From: Sporolactobacillus sp. STSJ-5
GTDB taxonomy: Bacteria > Bacillota > Bacilli > Bacillales > Sporolactobacillaceae
Reading direction: 5' to 3'
Length of the DNA: 64,000 nucleotides
NCBI RefSeq assembly: GCF_024385605.1
Contig: NZ_JANFOJ010000004.1
Coordinates: forward strand, 124,001 to 188,000
Shown: positions 41,062 to 49,757 of the stretch, one piece after another
Layout of the letters: every line of letters starts with the position of its first letter
Numbering within the stretch: position 1 is the stretch's first letter
Position numbers and translations under genes: made by a program
The notes under the pieces: generated by a model
The model's database searches: none
Told to the model about the DNA's origin: nothing
What the model saw: the letters and a program-made list of their open reading frames with translations, nothing else

Positions 41062-42270
41062 CTATTTTTTGAACACACGCATCGCTTCATAATAATTGGT
41101 GATCGGATGATAGTCTGTTTTTGTGAGCGGACTTTTTTCATAACCGATGCGGAGATTCGCGCGGCCGAGCTTCGGATACCACGCTCCGTAGCGATGATCA
41201 ATGAAGTGTGCCCAGCAATAGCCGAAAAGCTGGCGATAATTATTTAAATAAAAATCGGCGTCCGGCGCTGCGGCGGCAAGCCATGCAGAGGCACCGAGCG
41301 CTTCGGCCATTACCCAGTAGTATTTATAGGGATCAAGAATCCGTCCATCCGGTGCCATTGAAAAATAGAGTCCGCCATACACGTGATCCGTCCCTGCTTT
41401 CCAAGCGGTTCGATAGAGAAAAACGGCGCGATCAACAAGCCACTGCTCCGGCACATAGTCATGCAGCTTCATCAAGAGCTTGCTCCATTCAATCGAGTGA
41501 CCGAGAACGAATCCGTACAGCCGAAACTCGTTATTCTTATATTCGGCATGCTGCCTCCAGTCCGGCTGCCAATCGCGGTTGTACTGCTCCCAGACCAATC
41601 CCCACGTTTGGTCGGCCAAGGTGATGGTCACAGAATGTGCGAGTGTCATCGCGCGGTGCAAATAAGCCTGTTCGCCGGTAACCTCAAAGGCAGCAATCAT
41701 CGCTTCACAGGTGTGCATGTTCGCGTTTTGCCCGCGATAAGGATCCGTCACGCTCCAATCACGATTTTTTGCGTCGAGATAGAGCTGATGCTCATCGTCC
41801 CAAAGATGTTTTTCCAAAATTTGCACCTGGGCATTGAGCAGCGGACGTGTGCTGCCGATTCCCGCCTTGCCGGCTGTTGCCAGCGCGAGCAGTACGAAGG
41901 CTTGACCGTACATGTATTTTCCGTTGTCGGTCACCTTTCGCTTTTCCGCCTGCCAAAAATAGCCGCCGTAGTCATGGTCGTGCATCACCTCTTCGAGAAA
42001 ACGCAGACCGTGCTCCGCCATGACTTTCCAGCGCTGCGGACCGCCGAGCAGGAAACCGATGCTGAATATGTAGATGAATCGCGCGGTACCGACGAGCGAT
42101 TTGGTTTCATAATCACAGATCGTGCCGTCATCAAGGTAACAATGATAATAGCCGCCATTCACGCGATCGATACACTGCGGATCATAAAAATCAATCGTCT
42201 CGAAAATTTGCTTACGCAGCCAATCCTGATCAAAAAATGCCCGGCCGCCATCGATCTTCTCATCAAGCAT
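41062..42270 (-). CDS. N-acylglucosamine 2-epimerase family (mannose isomerase-like)
   Basis: A 402-residue (alpha/alpha)6-barrel protein of the AGE family. Conserved pieces are NGGYYHCYLDDGTI near the N-terminus, KSLVGTARFIYIFSIGF, DYGGYFWQ, ANMHTCEAMIAAFEVTG, GHSIEWSKLLM and YKYYWVMAEALGA, including the two catalytic-type histidines. The family includes GlcNAc 2-epimerase, cellobiose 2-epimerase and D-mannose isomerase (YihS); the DPYKYYWVMAEA context and length favour a free-sugar isomerase. It is monocistronic, with no sugar transporter nearby, so the substrate is uncertain. Confidence 0.87.
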   Translation of the reverse strand: MLDEKIDGGRAFFDQDWLRKQIFETIDFYDPQCIDRVNGGYYHCYLDDGTICDYETKSLVGTARFIYIFSIGFLLGGPQRWKVMAEHGLRFLEEVMHDHDYGGYFWQAEKRKVTDNGKYMYGQAFVLLALATAGKAGIGSTRPLLNAQVQILEKHLWDDEHQLYLDAKNRDWSVTDPYRGQNANMHTCEAMIAAFEVTGEQAYLHRAMTLAHSVTITLADQTWGLVWEQYNRDWQPDWRQHAEYKNNEFRLYGFVLGHSIEWSKLLMKLHDYVPEQWLVDRAVFLYRTAWKAGTDHVYGGLYFSMAPDGRILDPYKYYWVMAEALGASAWLAAAAPDADFYLNNYRQLFGYCWAHFIDHRYGAWYPKLGRANLRIGYEKSPLTKTDYHPITNYYEAMRVFKK

Positions 42271-42394
42271 TGCGCACCCTCTCTCTGCAGGTAGTCATAC
42301 TAGATGTATGCAGCGTGACGGCTTGCTATGAAAACAGTGTGGAATTCGAGCGATCGAATACAATGAAAAAAGTGAGCAGAATGCATGGACTCAC

Positions 42395-43235
42395 TCTCAG
42401 ATCAGGCTCATGCTCAAAAATCGTAATCCAATGCACGATAATCCCAGTCCAATGCACGAAAAAAAGAGCGGAACGCATGAACTTACTCTCAGACTAGGCT
42501 CATGCTCAAAAACAGTGGGCCAATGCACGAAACTATCGGTTCTATGCACGATAATCCCAGTCCAATGCACGAAAAAAAGAGCGGAATGCATGAACTCACT
42601 CTCAGACCAGGCTCATGCTCAAAAATCGTAATCCAATGCACGATAATCCAAATTCTATGCACGATAATCCCAGCCCAATGCACAAAAATGTGAGCGGAAC
42701 GCATGAACTCACTCTCAGACCAGGCTCATGTTCAAAAATCGTAATCCAATGCACGATAATACAAATTCTATGCACGAAAAAAAGAACGGAACGCATGAAC
42801 TTACTCTCAGACCAAGCTCATGCTCAAAAATCGTAATCCAATGCACGAAACTATCGGTTCTATGCACAATAATCCTAGTTCAATGCACGAAAAAAAGAGC
42901 GGAACGCATGAACTCACTCTCAGACCAGGCTCATGTTCAAAAATCGTAATCCAATGCACGATAATCCAAATTCTATGCACGATAATCCCAGCCCAATGCA
43001 CAAAAATGTGAGCGGAACTCATGAACTCACTCTCAGACCAGGCTCATGCTCAAAAATCGTAATCCAATGCACGAAACTATTGGTTCTATGCACGATAATC
43101 CCAGTCCAATGCACGAAAAAGTGAGCGGAATGCATGAACTCACTCTCAGATCAGGCTCATGCTCAAAAATCTTAATCCAATGCACGAAACTATCGGTTCA
43201 ATGCACGAAAATTAGGTCCTCATGCACGAACCCAG
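42395..43235. repeat. CAATGCACGA word array, 113/92-bp higher-order repeats (locus 2)
   Basis: The complementary word to that of loci 1 and 3. On the minus strand each unit has 21-bp subunits beginning TCGTGCATTGG, TCGTGCATAG or TCATGCGTTC and one 29-bp subunit beginning TTGAGCATGAGCC. Repeat starts recur at intervals of 113 or 92 bp; the two lengths differ by exactly one 21-bp subunit. It lies between the terminator of the MFS gene at 43353 and the start of the AGE gene. Open frames appear on both strands because of the periodicity and lack ribosome binding sites. Confidence 0.9.
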
Positions 43236-43305
43236 ACCTGACGAAAAAGTTCAACCGACTAACACAATCATGAAATTCGTATCCAATCGAGAAATTTTTA
43301 GCAAC

Positions 43306-43348
43306 AAAAAATCCTCCCCACACCGCATAAGCGGTACGGGGAGGATTT
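43306..43348 (-). terminator. Terminator of DHA2 transporter 2
   Basis: The 11-bp arms AAATCCTCCCC and GGGGAGGATTT, with a U-run on the minus strand, lie directly after the stop codon. Confidence 0.9.
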
Positions 43349-43352
43349 ATGT

Positions 43353-44765
43353 TCATGAGCGGCGGCTTGGTTTTTTCACAAAGAATGCGAGAATCAAGGC
43401 CGCTAAAATAATCAATGAAGCAACGAAGAACGCGGCATTGACGCCACGGATCAGCCCGTCAACGCCATATTTCTGCGGGTTAAGCGCGGTTGAGGCCATG
43501 ACGGTGAACAGCAGCGCCGTTCCGATTGATCCGGCAACCTGGCGCATGGTATTGTTCATGGCGGTGCCGTGCGGAATCATGTTATTCGGCAGCTGGTTTA
43601 AGCCGGCTGTCGTTGTCGGCATTAAGACCATCGACAGGCCGAACATGCGCCCCGCATTCACAAGAGCCAGATAAGCAAACGATGTTGATACGTCCAAGCG
43701 GCACAGCAGCAAGGTCGTCACCAAAACAATGATGAGACCGGTGATTGCAAGGCCACGTGCGCCGACCTTATCAAAAATTCGTCCGGTGATCGGGGACATG
43801 ACGCCCATCACAATTGCTCCCGGGAGCAGCATCAATCCGGATTTGAGCGGCGAGAAGCCGAGCATCGTCTGCATGTAGATCGGCAACATCGTTGCACCGG
43901 CAATAAACGCCGTAAAGCAGAGCATGCCGATCACCGTTGTCAGTGTAAAAATCGGGTAGCGGAACACCTTGAATTCCAGAATCGGCTGTTCAAGCCGAAG
44001 CTGCCTGAGAATGAACACCGTGAGTGCCACAGCACCCAGCGCGAGTGTCAGCAGTACCTCCGGATCCCCCCAGCCATGACTTCCGGCAATACTTGATCCG
44101 TACAGCAAGCCGCCGAAGCCAAGCGTTGAGAGAGCAATCGACAGAATATCCAGCTTCGGATACGTCCGCTTGGTCACATTTTTCAAAATGAAAAAAGCGA
44201 GAATAAAATCAAGCAGCGCAACCGGAAGCACAACATAGAACAAGATCCGCCATGAATAATGATTAATCAGCCAGCCGGACAAGGTCGGACCGATCGCCGG
44301 AGCGAACCCGATTACCAGACCGAAGATGCCCATGACCGATCCCCGCTTCTCAATCGGAAAAATGATAAACATAATCGTCATCATGAGCGGCATCATGATC
44401 CCGGCACCCATCGCCTGGATGATACGACCGATAATCAGAAAAAAGAAATTGTTCGAGACAAGACATACGAGCGTGCCAACCGTAAATGATCCCATCGCCG
44501 ATAAAAACAGAGCGCGCGTGGTGAACCTTCCCTCGAGGAAGGCCGTAATTGGAATCATAATCCCGTTGACAAGCAGAAACACCGTCTGAATCCACTGCAC
44601 CATGACCGACGTCAAGTTCAAATCATGCATAATGCTCGGCAGCGCCGTAACAAGCAGTGTCTGATTCAGAATCGTTATAAACCCACCAAAAACCAAGACA
44701 AGAACAATTGGTACCACATTGAGATTCCGGTGGACCTGAATCCTATTTTCTTCCATAATACTCAT
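43353..44765 (-). CDS. DHA2-family MFS multidrug transporter 2
   Basis: About 470 residues with 14 predicted transmembrane helices. Helix 1 reads FGGFITILNQTLLVTALPSI, motif A LEGRFTTRALFLSAM and motif C GPTLSGWLINHYSWRILFYVVLP. It is of the LmrB/EmrB drug-exporter group and a paralogue of the pump at 37217-38653. The start is uncertain: I prefer the ATG at 44765 behind AGAAAGAAG, but an ATG at 44792 or a TTG at 44801 is possible. No regulator gene is adjacent. Confidence 0.87.
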   Translation of the reverse strand: MSIMEENRIQVHRNLNVVPIVLVLVFGGFITILNQTLLVTALPSIMHDLNLTSVMVQWIQTVFLLVNGIMIPITAFLEGRFTTRALFLSAMGSFTVGTLVCLVSNNFFFLIIGRIIQAMGAGIMMPLMMTIMFIIFPIEKRGSVMGIFGLVIGFAPAIGPTLSGWLINHYSWRILFYVVLPVALLDFILAFFILKNVTKRTYPKLDILSIALSTLGFGGLLYGSSIAGSHGWGDPEVLLTLALGAVALTVFILRQLRLEQPILEFKVFRYPIFTLTTVIGMLCFTAFIAGATMLPIYMQTMLGFSPLKSGLMLLPGAIVMGVMSPITGRIFDKVGARGLAITGLIIVLVTTLLLCRLDVSTSFAYLALVNAGRMFGLSMVLMPTTTAGLNQLPNNMIPHGTAMNNTMRQVAGSIGTALLFTVMASTALNPQKYGVDGLIRGVNAAFFVASLIILAALILAFFVKKPSRRS

Positions 44766-44921
44766 TCCAACACTTCTTTCTAAAATGTTCATGATTGACA
44801 ATGCTGATTAGAATTCACCGATCATCAGCACCGGGCAACCTATTCATCATATCATGAAAATTTTATTCGTGTAAGCATTATGAAGGGAACCTAATCCACC
44901 TGAGCAAAATTTACAATGCTC

Positions 44922-45761
44922 TTAATAAATACGCAATACACCGCTGTTTACCGTTGCATCAAACGTGTAGGTTCCTGATCCATGGACACCGCTGATCGTT
45001 TTGTCGCCGGTTTGCTTCTCTTTGAGCGGCAGGATGCAGCGAAGCATTCCACTGTTCGTCTTTCCGTTGAGGCGGAAATCTGCATCATTCGGCAGATCAA
45101 AATTTGCCAGACCCGAGTTGACCGAAGCCTTGACCGGTCCGCTCAATTCGGTGATTCCCATCTTCAAATTACCGGAATGCACCTGCGCATTGAACGCTCC
45201 GGAGAAATGGGTAACCTTTAAATTGCCCGAACGAAGATCAAGCGTTGCCGACCGCACATGTAATTGATCCATCTCCAGATTGCCCGAATGTACAACCAAT
45301 TGGGCAGAGTCGGCAGAAATCCCCTTCACGTTAGCAGATCCCGATGAAACATTCACCGCAAGCTTTCGATAAGTCGCCTCATCATCAAAGTTTATCGTTC
45401 CCGAGCCAATATCCAAGCTGAGCGCCCGAGCATAGCTGCGCGGAATCGTAATCGTTACCTTAGAGCGGTCCCACCAGGAAAAAAAGGAGAACTGCCTGTG
45501 CGTTTTCACCTGAATCGAGTCACCCGACCGTTGAACCGAGACACTCCCTTTGCCGCTCAACTTGGCGCGCACTTGATTCCCTTCACCGAGCACAACTTCC
45601 GCTCGAATACTTCCCGTTTTAACTTGAATCTGATTCACCTGCTTTGTTAAAGTTGCCGAGCTTTGCTGCTTGCCAAAGGGCAACCCAGGTAAATGAATCG
45701 GATTGAAAAAGATCAAATACACAACCACAACAATAGCCAGCACAATCGCAAACCGTTTCAT
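44922..45761 (-). CDS. Membrane-anchored DUF4097 beta-helix protein
   Basis: A 279-residue protein with an N-terminal transmembrane anchor (about residues 4-22) and an external DUF4097 domain. The repeated Ser-Gly turns are obvious: IGSGTINF, VSSGSANV, VHSGNLEM, LRSGNLKV, VHSGNLKM, VNSGLANF, TNSGMLRC and VNSGVLRIY, spaced about 20 residues apart as in a beta-solenoid. DUF4097 proteins in Bacillus (YvlB) are linked to envelope stress responses. This copy is on its own, without the PspC-like partners. Its function is not established. Confidence 0.85.
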   Translation of the reverse strand: MKRFAIVLAIVVVVYLIFFNPIHLPGLPFGKQQSSATLTKQVNQIQVKTGSIRAEVVLGEGNQVRAKLSGKGSVSVQRSGDSIQVKTHRQFSFFSWWDRSKVTITIPRSYARALSLDIGSGTINFDDEATYRKLAVNVSSGSANVKGISADSAQLVVHSGNLEMDQLHVRSATLDLRSGNLKVTHFSGAFNAQVHSGNLKMGITELSGPVKASVNSGLANFDLPNDADFRLNGKTNSGMLRCILPLKEKQTGDKTISGVHGSGTYTFDATVNSGVLRIY

Positions 45762-45880
45762 ACAAATCGCCTACCTTCCTTAAAGTAATGTCATGTAAAA
45801 AACTTGGCTCCGCCAAGTATCTGAGGCAACGTTTCGTGGAACATCCATCGTCAGCGGTGATGCTTTACTTAGTATAAAAA

Positions 45881-45911
45881 AACGCCGGCGATCAAGTAAC
45901 CGTCCGGCGTT
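45881..45911 (-). terminator. Terminator of the YbaK-family gene
   Basis: The arms AACGCCGG and CCGGCGTT with a 15-base loop are followed by a U-run on the minus strand. Confidence 0.88.
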
Positions 45912-45943
45912 CTATAAATGTATACGTCTTAAGTGCTATCTAT

Positions 45944-46435
45944 TCAGGCTTCCGGTTCATCCTGCCAGCCTTTGCAGGCATTGACCCATGATTTGCCGTT
46001 GCCGAGGCTGTACAGGTCATCAATGGTGAGCTCAATGGCGGAATTGCTGCTGCCGCATGCCGGGAACACGGTTTCGAAGCGTTTCAACGATTCGTCCATA
46101 AACACCGGCCAATCGTGTGTCAGACCAAATGGACAAACGCCGCCGACCGCGTGACCAACGAGTTCCAGCGTTTCTTCGGGCGAAAGCATATGCGCTTTGA
46201 AGCCGAATTCATGGCGGAATTTCTTGTTGTCGATCTTGGCATCGCCAGCCATGACGACCAGCATCGCACCTTCCTTATTTTCGCCGCGAAAGGCGAGCGT
46301 TTTTGCGATCCGTTCCGGTTCCACATGCAAATGCTCCGCCGCCAGCTGCACCGTCGCGCTTGAGAGTTTCAGTTCAATGACATCCTTTTCACGGCCGACC
46401 GACCGAAAATAGGCCTTCACTTTTTCCACAGACAT
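45944..46435 (-). CDS. YbaK/EbsC-family aminoacyl-tRNA deacylase
   Basis: A 163-residue protein with the YbaK/ProX fold. The catalytic lysine region IAKTLAFRG, the substrate loop AVGGVCPFGL and CGSSNSAIELTIDDL are typical. These enzymes hydrolyse mischarged tRNAs such as Cys-tRNA(Pro) in trans. The ATG follows GGGAGG by eight bases. It is a single gene with its own terminator. Confidence 0.9.
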   Translation of the reverse strand: MSVEKVKAYFRSVGREKDVIELKLSSATVQLAAEHLHVEPERIAKTLAFRGENKEGAMLVVMAGDAKIDNKKFRHEFGFKAHMLSPEETLELVGHAVGGVCPFGLTHDWPVFMDESLKRFETVFPACGSSNSAIELTIDDLYSLGNGKSWVNACKGWQDEPEA

Positions 46436-46612
46436 CCTAACGCCTCCCGTTCCTCTTGCATTATCGTCAAGTTTAGCAAAAAATAGTGTCCTGTCAATCC
46501 GTACTGGTTAATATATACTTTGCAAAATCTACGGATCTATTATAAATTTAAACTATTATCATTCGCGCACTTGCACGGATACTTTGGGAAAATCATAAAG
46601 AAGGGGTTGCGC

Positions 46613-46984
46613 ATGGCAGAATTATTAACGGGAAAAGAAATTTGCGGACGCTACAGCGATCTTCAGCATGACGCGTTCGGCACTGATGACCATCAATTCA
46701 AGCTGATCACAATCGAGAAGGAAAAGTTGTATGACGTGCCTTGCTCGTTCAGCAGCAATGGAAAAAATCTGGTGACCTATAAAGAATGGGCAAACGACCC
46801 GGAAAATTACGATGATTATCATACCGATAACGTCAAGCAGATGGTTGATTATATACATGAAGGCGGAAAGCTGCCGCCAATGATGGTCAATAAGGATTTA
46901 TGCTTGTATGACGGTCAGCATCGACTGACGGCATACAGCCTGATCCCGGAAATCAAGGAAGTCGAAGTATACAAGGAAGTCTGA
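46613..46984 (+). CDS. Small ParB/Srx-like domain protein
   Basis: A 123-residue protein. The ATG at 46613 has AAGGGG upstream, and the upstream extension has no support. The C-terminal half reads MMVNKDLCLYDGQHRLTAYSLI, close to the GxHRxxA box of ParB-like N-terminal domains (CTPase/nuclease or sulfiredoxin fold); the central part (NVKQMVDYIHEGGKLPPMM) matches the helix and strand that precede it. There is no DNA-binding helix-turn-helix or ParA gene, so chromosome partitioning is unlikely. It may be a stand-alone ParB-fold enzyme of unknown substrate. Confidence 0.7.
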   Translation: MAELLTGKEICGRYSDLQHDAFGTDDHQFKLITIEKEKLYDVPCSFSSNGKNLVTYKEWANDPENYDDYHTDNVKQMVDYIHEGGKLPPMMVNKDLCLYDGQHRLTAYSLIPEIKEVEVYKEV

Positions 46985-46988
46985 CATG

Positions 46989-47016
46989 AAGCGAGCGCCG
47001 CGGCGCTCGCTTTTTT
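46989..47016 (+). terminator. Terminator of the ParB-like gene
   Basis: A 24-bp palindrome (AAGCGAGCGCCG and complement) followed by TTTT on the plus strand. It touches the 3' end of the convergent gene at 47015. Confidence 0.9.
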
Positions 47017-47374
47017 ACTTGGCAGCTGATGTTTCTTTTTTAAGCATATGCGTGATCCAATAGCCGAAACCAAGCCGGACTCCGGCTATTGCAAGTACAA
47101 GTCCATGCCCCATGTCATTGTCACCGCCTGAAATACTGAGATACCAAGCCATCAGCATTCCCTCAAGCGTCACCTGTGCAATCACTAGATTGCTGATTTG
47201 TTCAAGCGTTTTGACGCTGACTCCCTTGTTCGCTTTCAACGCTTTAATTGCTTTTTCGTTCAGAATAAATGGAACAAAATGGCTGTCAAATTTGCCTCTT
47301 CTAAACTTAATAAATCCAATCAACATGCATACGATGACGATACTGACTATTGAGAGTGCTATGTAGAAAAACAT
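47015..47374 (-). CDS. Hypothetical membrane protein, 119 aa
   Basis: A small protein with an N-terminal transmembrane helix (FFYIALSIVSIVIVCMLIGFI), a soluble stretch (KALKANKGVSVKTLEQISN) and two further hydrophobic segments (VTLEGMLMAWYLSI and GLVLAIAGVRLGFGYWI). I do not recognise the family. It begins four bases after the stop of the larger membrane protein at 47379, so the two form an operon and may act together. Confidence 0.7.
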   Translation of the reverse strand: MFFYIALSIVSIVIVCMLIGFIKFRRGKFDSHFVPFILNEKAIKALKANKGVSVKTLEQISNLVIAQVTLEGMLMAWYLSISGGDNDMGHGLVLAIAGVRLGFGYWITHMLKKETSAAK

Positions 47375-47378
47375 CCGC

Positions 47379-48389
47379 TCACCTCTTCAATTCGCGGACC
47401 CACTCCGCAAACGTATATTGCCAATATTTTCCCGAAAGCGGTACTTCATCCGCTTTTCCCGAATCGAGTTGCTCAATCAGGCGGCGCCACAGGTCCTGGC
47501 GATTCCGGTCCGCAAAGCGATACGTCCATTTTTCCACAACCCATAGAAACAAAACACATGTCAGTGCCACGTTCAGCAGCGTAAAGAAACTGCCCAGATC
47601 AACAGACAGTAGGAGTCCGCCAAACAATCCGCAGATCAGCATGATAGCGACGATGATCAATTTGACAATTTGAAAAATCTTGCCTTTCTTTAAGATGCTC
47701 TCCGACTTCGGCACATGAAGGCTGGCCTCAGTCCGTTCCATCAGTGGAAGCAAATAATCGCTCGTTGGAATTTCAATTTTTTTATCGTAATGGTCGACGA
47801 GTTGATTGACGGCCTTCACTTCTTCCTTCTTTCCTAAATAACGGTGACCCTTCATGACAATGGCTGAGACCAACGAAGGAAAGGCGAGACAAATCAATAC
47901 CCACATGATGATGTATTGGTTAAGAGGGAGATCGCTAAGCTCATCCCGATGGGCCAGCAGCTGATCGATCATGGTCGCATCAATTAGCGCATGGTAAAAA
48001 ATCATGATGAAGACGAGCAGCGAACAGACTCCGGCAACCGATCTTACGATCCGGAGCGGCGACTGGGTTCGAGCATTGTAGTCCTCCCACGTAATACTCG
48101 GATTGGCGGCCCATGCTCTGAATGTAAAATTGATTAAGGCAACGATCGCGAAGAAGATCAGTGCGCTCAAGCTGATCCAGACATGGCCAAGGTTGAATGT
48201 GAGGCCGATCGCGCCGAGCCAAACCACGAATACGATCGCATTCTCTATGTATAGGCGGCGACGCTTTTTCCAATGATCTTGATTCCAGTGAATCCATTTG
48301 GCACGTTGCTGTTCTTCCGAGTTGACATGAATCCCGCTCAGCAGCGCCCAGAAATAAAATAAGCACAAAAAGACAAGGACTAACGACAT
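47379..48389 (-). CDS. Hypothetical membrane protein, 336 aa
   Basis: About six transmembrane segments: one at the N-terminus, two around residues 50-90, two around 120-180 and a pair near 240-290. A cytoplasmic loop with HYDKKIEIPTSDYLLPLMERTEASLHVPKSESILKKGKI separates the halves, and the C-terminus is soluble (YWQYTFAEWVRELKR). No known catalytic motif is seen. It is co-transcribed with the 119-residue protein. Function unknown. Confidence 0.75.
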   Translation of the reverse strand: MSLVLVFLCLFYFWALLSGIHVNSEEQQRAKWIHWNQDHWKKRRRLYIENAIVFVVWLGAIGLTFNLGHVWISLSALIFFAIVALINFTFRAWAANPSITWEDYNARTQSPLRIVRSVAGVCSLLVFIMIFYHALIDATMIDQLLAHRDELSDLPLNQYIIMWVLICLAFPSLVSAIVMKGHRYLGKKEEVKAVNQLVDHYDKKIEIPTSDYLLPLMERTEASLHVPKSESILKKGKIFQIVKLIIVAIMLICGLFGGLLLSVDLGSFFTLLNVALTCVLFLWVVEKWTYRFADRNRQDLWRRLIEQLDSGKADEVPLSGKYWQYTFAEWVRELKR

Positions 48390-48437
48390 CGTGAAGCCTC
48401 CCTGATTACTCGTTTCTCATATTGTAGCAGAGTATAG

Positions 48438-48476
48438 AAAAAAGATGGCACCGGATATTCGGAGCCATCTCTTTTT
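48438..48476 (-). terminator. Terminator of coat-like gene 1
   Basis: The stem AGATGGC/GCCATCT with a 14-base loop is flanked by A-runs that give U residues on the minus strand. Confidence 0.85.
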
Positions 48477-48491
48477 GCATGAGAGAATTTT

Positions 48492-48938
48492 TTAACGGCA
48501 TGCCGGATGCCATGGAAATTGCGGGCACCACCACGGTCTCGGCGGACGCGGCGGCTGTTGCGGGAACGGTACCCCGCGCGGCGGATACGGCCCGAGATAA
48601 GTAAGTCCGGACATATCTGTAAAATGTTCCTGGTGCTGTACCCAGCGCCGCTGCTGCGGCAAATAGACATTCATGCTGACCATGCCTGTATTCTGGTTGA
48701 CACCGAGCAGCTGGATCAGCATCATCCGGTTGTAGCTTGCAAGCCGCGTTTGGTAGAAATGTCCACGCCTTCCGCGATTGAGTTCCTGCTGAATCGCATT
48801 CGGCGGAACAAGAAACGTCTGCGGTTGTTCGCGCTCATCGTAATCATCATCATCATATTCGGTCACATATCTATATGGCTCATATTCGTATGATTCATAG
48901 CCGTACGGATACCCATATCCGTTCTGATCGTCATACAT
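48492..48938 (-). CDS. Tyr-rich small protein 1, probable spore outer-layer protein
   Basis: A 148-residue protein in three parts: an N-terminus of Tyr/Asp/Glu-rich repeats (GYGYPYGYESYEYEPY), a conserved core (RGRRGHFYQTRLAS, LIQLLGVNQNTGMVSMNVY), and a Pro/Trp-rich tail with two cysteines (WWCPQF, HPAC). The adjacent gene encodes a paralogue with the same core. The start ATG at 48938 follows CAGGTG. A CATATAGTA element at 48970-48978, matching the sigma-K -10 consensus CATAnnnTA, lies 32 bp upstream, and TGGGC boxes resembling GerE sites lie further upstream. Tyr-rich composition and promoter type suggest a coat or exosporium protein; the family itself is unknown to me. Confidence 0.72.
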   Translation of the reverse strand: MYDDQNGYGYPYGYESYEYEPYRYVTEYDDDDYDEREQPQTFLVPPNAIQQELNRGRRGHFYQTRLASYNRMMLIQLLGVNQNTGMVSMNVYLPQQRRWVQHQEHFTDMSGLTYLGPYPPRGVPFPQQPPRPPRPWWCPQFPWHPACR

Positions 48939-48969
48939 TTTTATTAACACCTGCCTATCTTGTTTGTAA

Positions 48970-48978
48970 TACTATATG
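48970..48978 (-). promoter_or_regulatory. Sigma-K-like -10 element, coat-like gene 1
   Basis: CATATAGTA on the minus strand matches CATAnnnTA. The upstream CCCAACCCAAT is shared with the promoter of the paralogous gene at 49538-49546, so both are likely controlled alike; ACTGGGC-type GerE-like boxes lie upstream. Confidence 0.58.
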
Positions 48979-49027
48979 CCGGGCATCTTCATTGGGTTGG
49001 GCTGTGGCCCAGTTTGAAGCTATGAAG

Positions 49028-49066
49028 AAAAAGACGGCTCCGCATGAAGCGGGTGCCATCTTTTTT
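49028..49066 (-). terminator. Terminator of coat-like gene 2
   Basis: AAAAGACGGC pairs with GCCATCTTTT (one G-U or mismatch) and ends in U residues on the minus strand. Confidence 0.75.
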
Positions 49067-49068
49067 CG

Positions 49069-49509
49069 TCAGCAGCCGGGAAGCCCAGGATATTGCTGGC
49101 ACCACGGCGGACGCGGCGTGCCGGTACCTTGGACACCGCCTTGTGTCCCGCCCTGACCGCTGAGTGGCGGAGGGGTCGGGCCGAGATAAGTCAGCCCGAA
49201 CATATCCGATTTATGTTCTTGATGAAACATCCATTGTCCGGTTTGCGGCATATAAACATTCATGCTGACCATGCCAGTCGCCGGGTTTATACCAAGCAGC
49301 TGGATCGTCACCAATTCACCGAAGCTTGCCAATCTGGTACGGTAATAGTGTCCGGCCCTTCCCAGCTTAATTTCATTTTCAATTGTCGCCGTCGGCAGCA
49401 GTGTCGGCATCTGTTCACGATAAGGATCGTACGCATTTTCATTAAATTGATTCCCATTATAATAGCCATAAGGATCGTAAAAATAACCATCCTCGAATTC
49501 GTTTGTCAT
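49069..49509 (-). CDS. Tyr-rich small protein 2, probable spore outer-layer protein
   Basis: A 146-residue paralogue of the 48492-48938 protein. The core is well conserved (RAGHYYRTRLASFGELVTIQ, LLGINPATGMVSMNVYMPQ, HQEHKSDMFGLTYLGP), while the N-terminus (FYDPYGYYNGNQ) and the Gly/Pro-rich tail ending in cysteine have diverged. The ATG at 49509 is preceded by AGAGGGG and GGGTGA. It has its own sigma-K-like -10 at 49538-49546 with upstream AATTGGGC, so the duplication included the promoter. Confidence 0.72.
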   Translation of the reverse strand: MTNEFEDGYFYDPYGYYNGNQFNENAYDPYREQMPTLLPTATIENEIKLGRAGHYYRTRLASFGELVTIQLLGINPATGMVSMNVYMPQTGQWMFHQEHKSDMFGLTYLGPTPPPLSGQGGTQGGVQGTGTPRPPWCQQYPGLPGC

Positions 49510-49537
49510 ACAGTCACCCGCCCCTCTCATTATGTAT

Positions 49538-49546
49538 TACTATATG
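49538..49546 (-). promoter_or_regulatory. Sigma-K-like -10 element, coat-like gene 2
   Basis: CATATAGTA matches CATAnnnTA and is preceded by CCCAGCCCAATACAATCGCC, close to the sequence upstream of gene 1. Confidence 0.58.
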
Positions 49547-49757
49547 TCGGGCGATTGTATTGGGCTGGGCGCGATCAAGCCCAATTTCAATTTTAATTAT
49601 TTTGTTTGTGTAAACGTTTTCTAATACGGCTTGTTGATTCGATTTCTATTATTATGCAGTGTTTTGGCTTCATTTTTACTGTTTTGTCGTTTCGTTTTTT
49701 TTCGGGAAATTTGTTATTCTCTTTTTAAAAGATCTTTGAAGTTAAGGAGATGATTGA

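Noticed and set aside
42397-43273. Plus- and minus-strand ORFs of about 60-75 residues repeated at 113 and 92 bp
   Set aside because: They are the array units themselves. Equal spacing of start codons reflects the repeat, not a gene family.
49609-49622. Catabolite-response element TGTAAACGTTTTCT
   Set aside because: It fits the core of the cre consensus but the first base is off, and its position far from both flanking starts makes a functional role doubtful; kept only as a note under the NERD gene.
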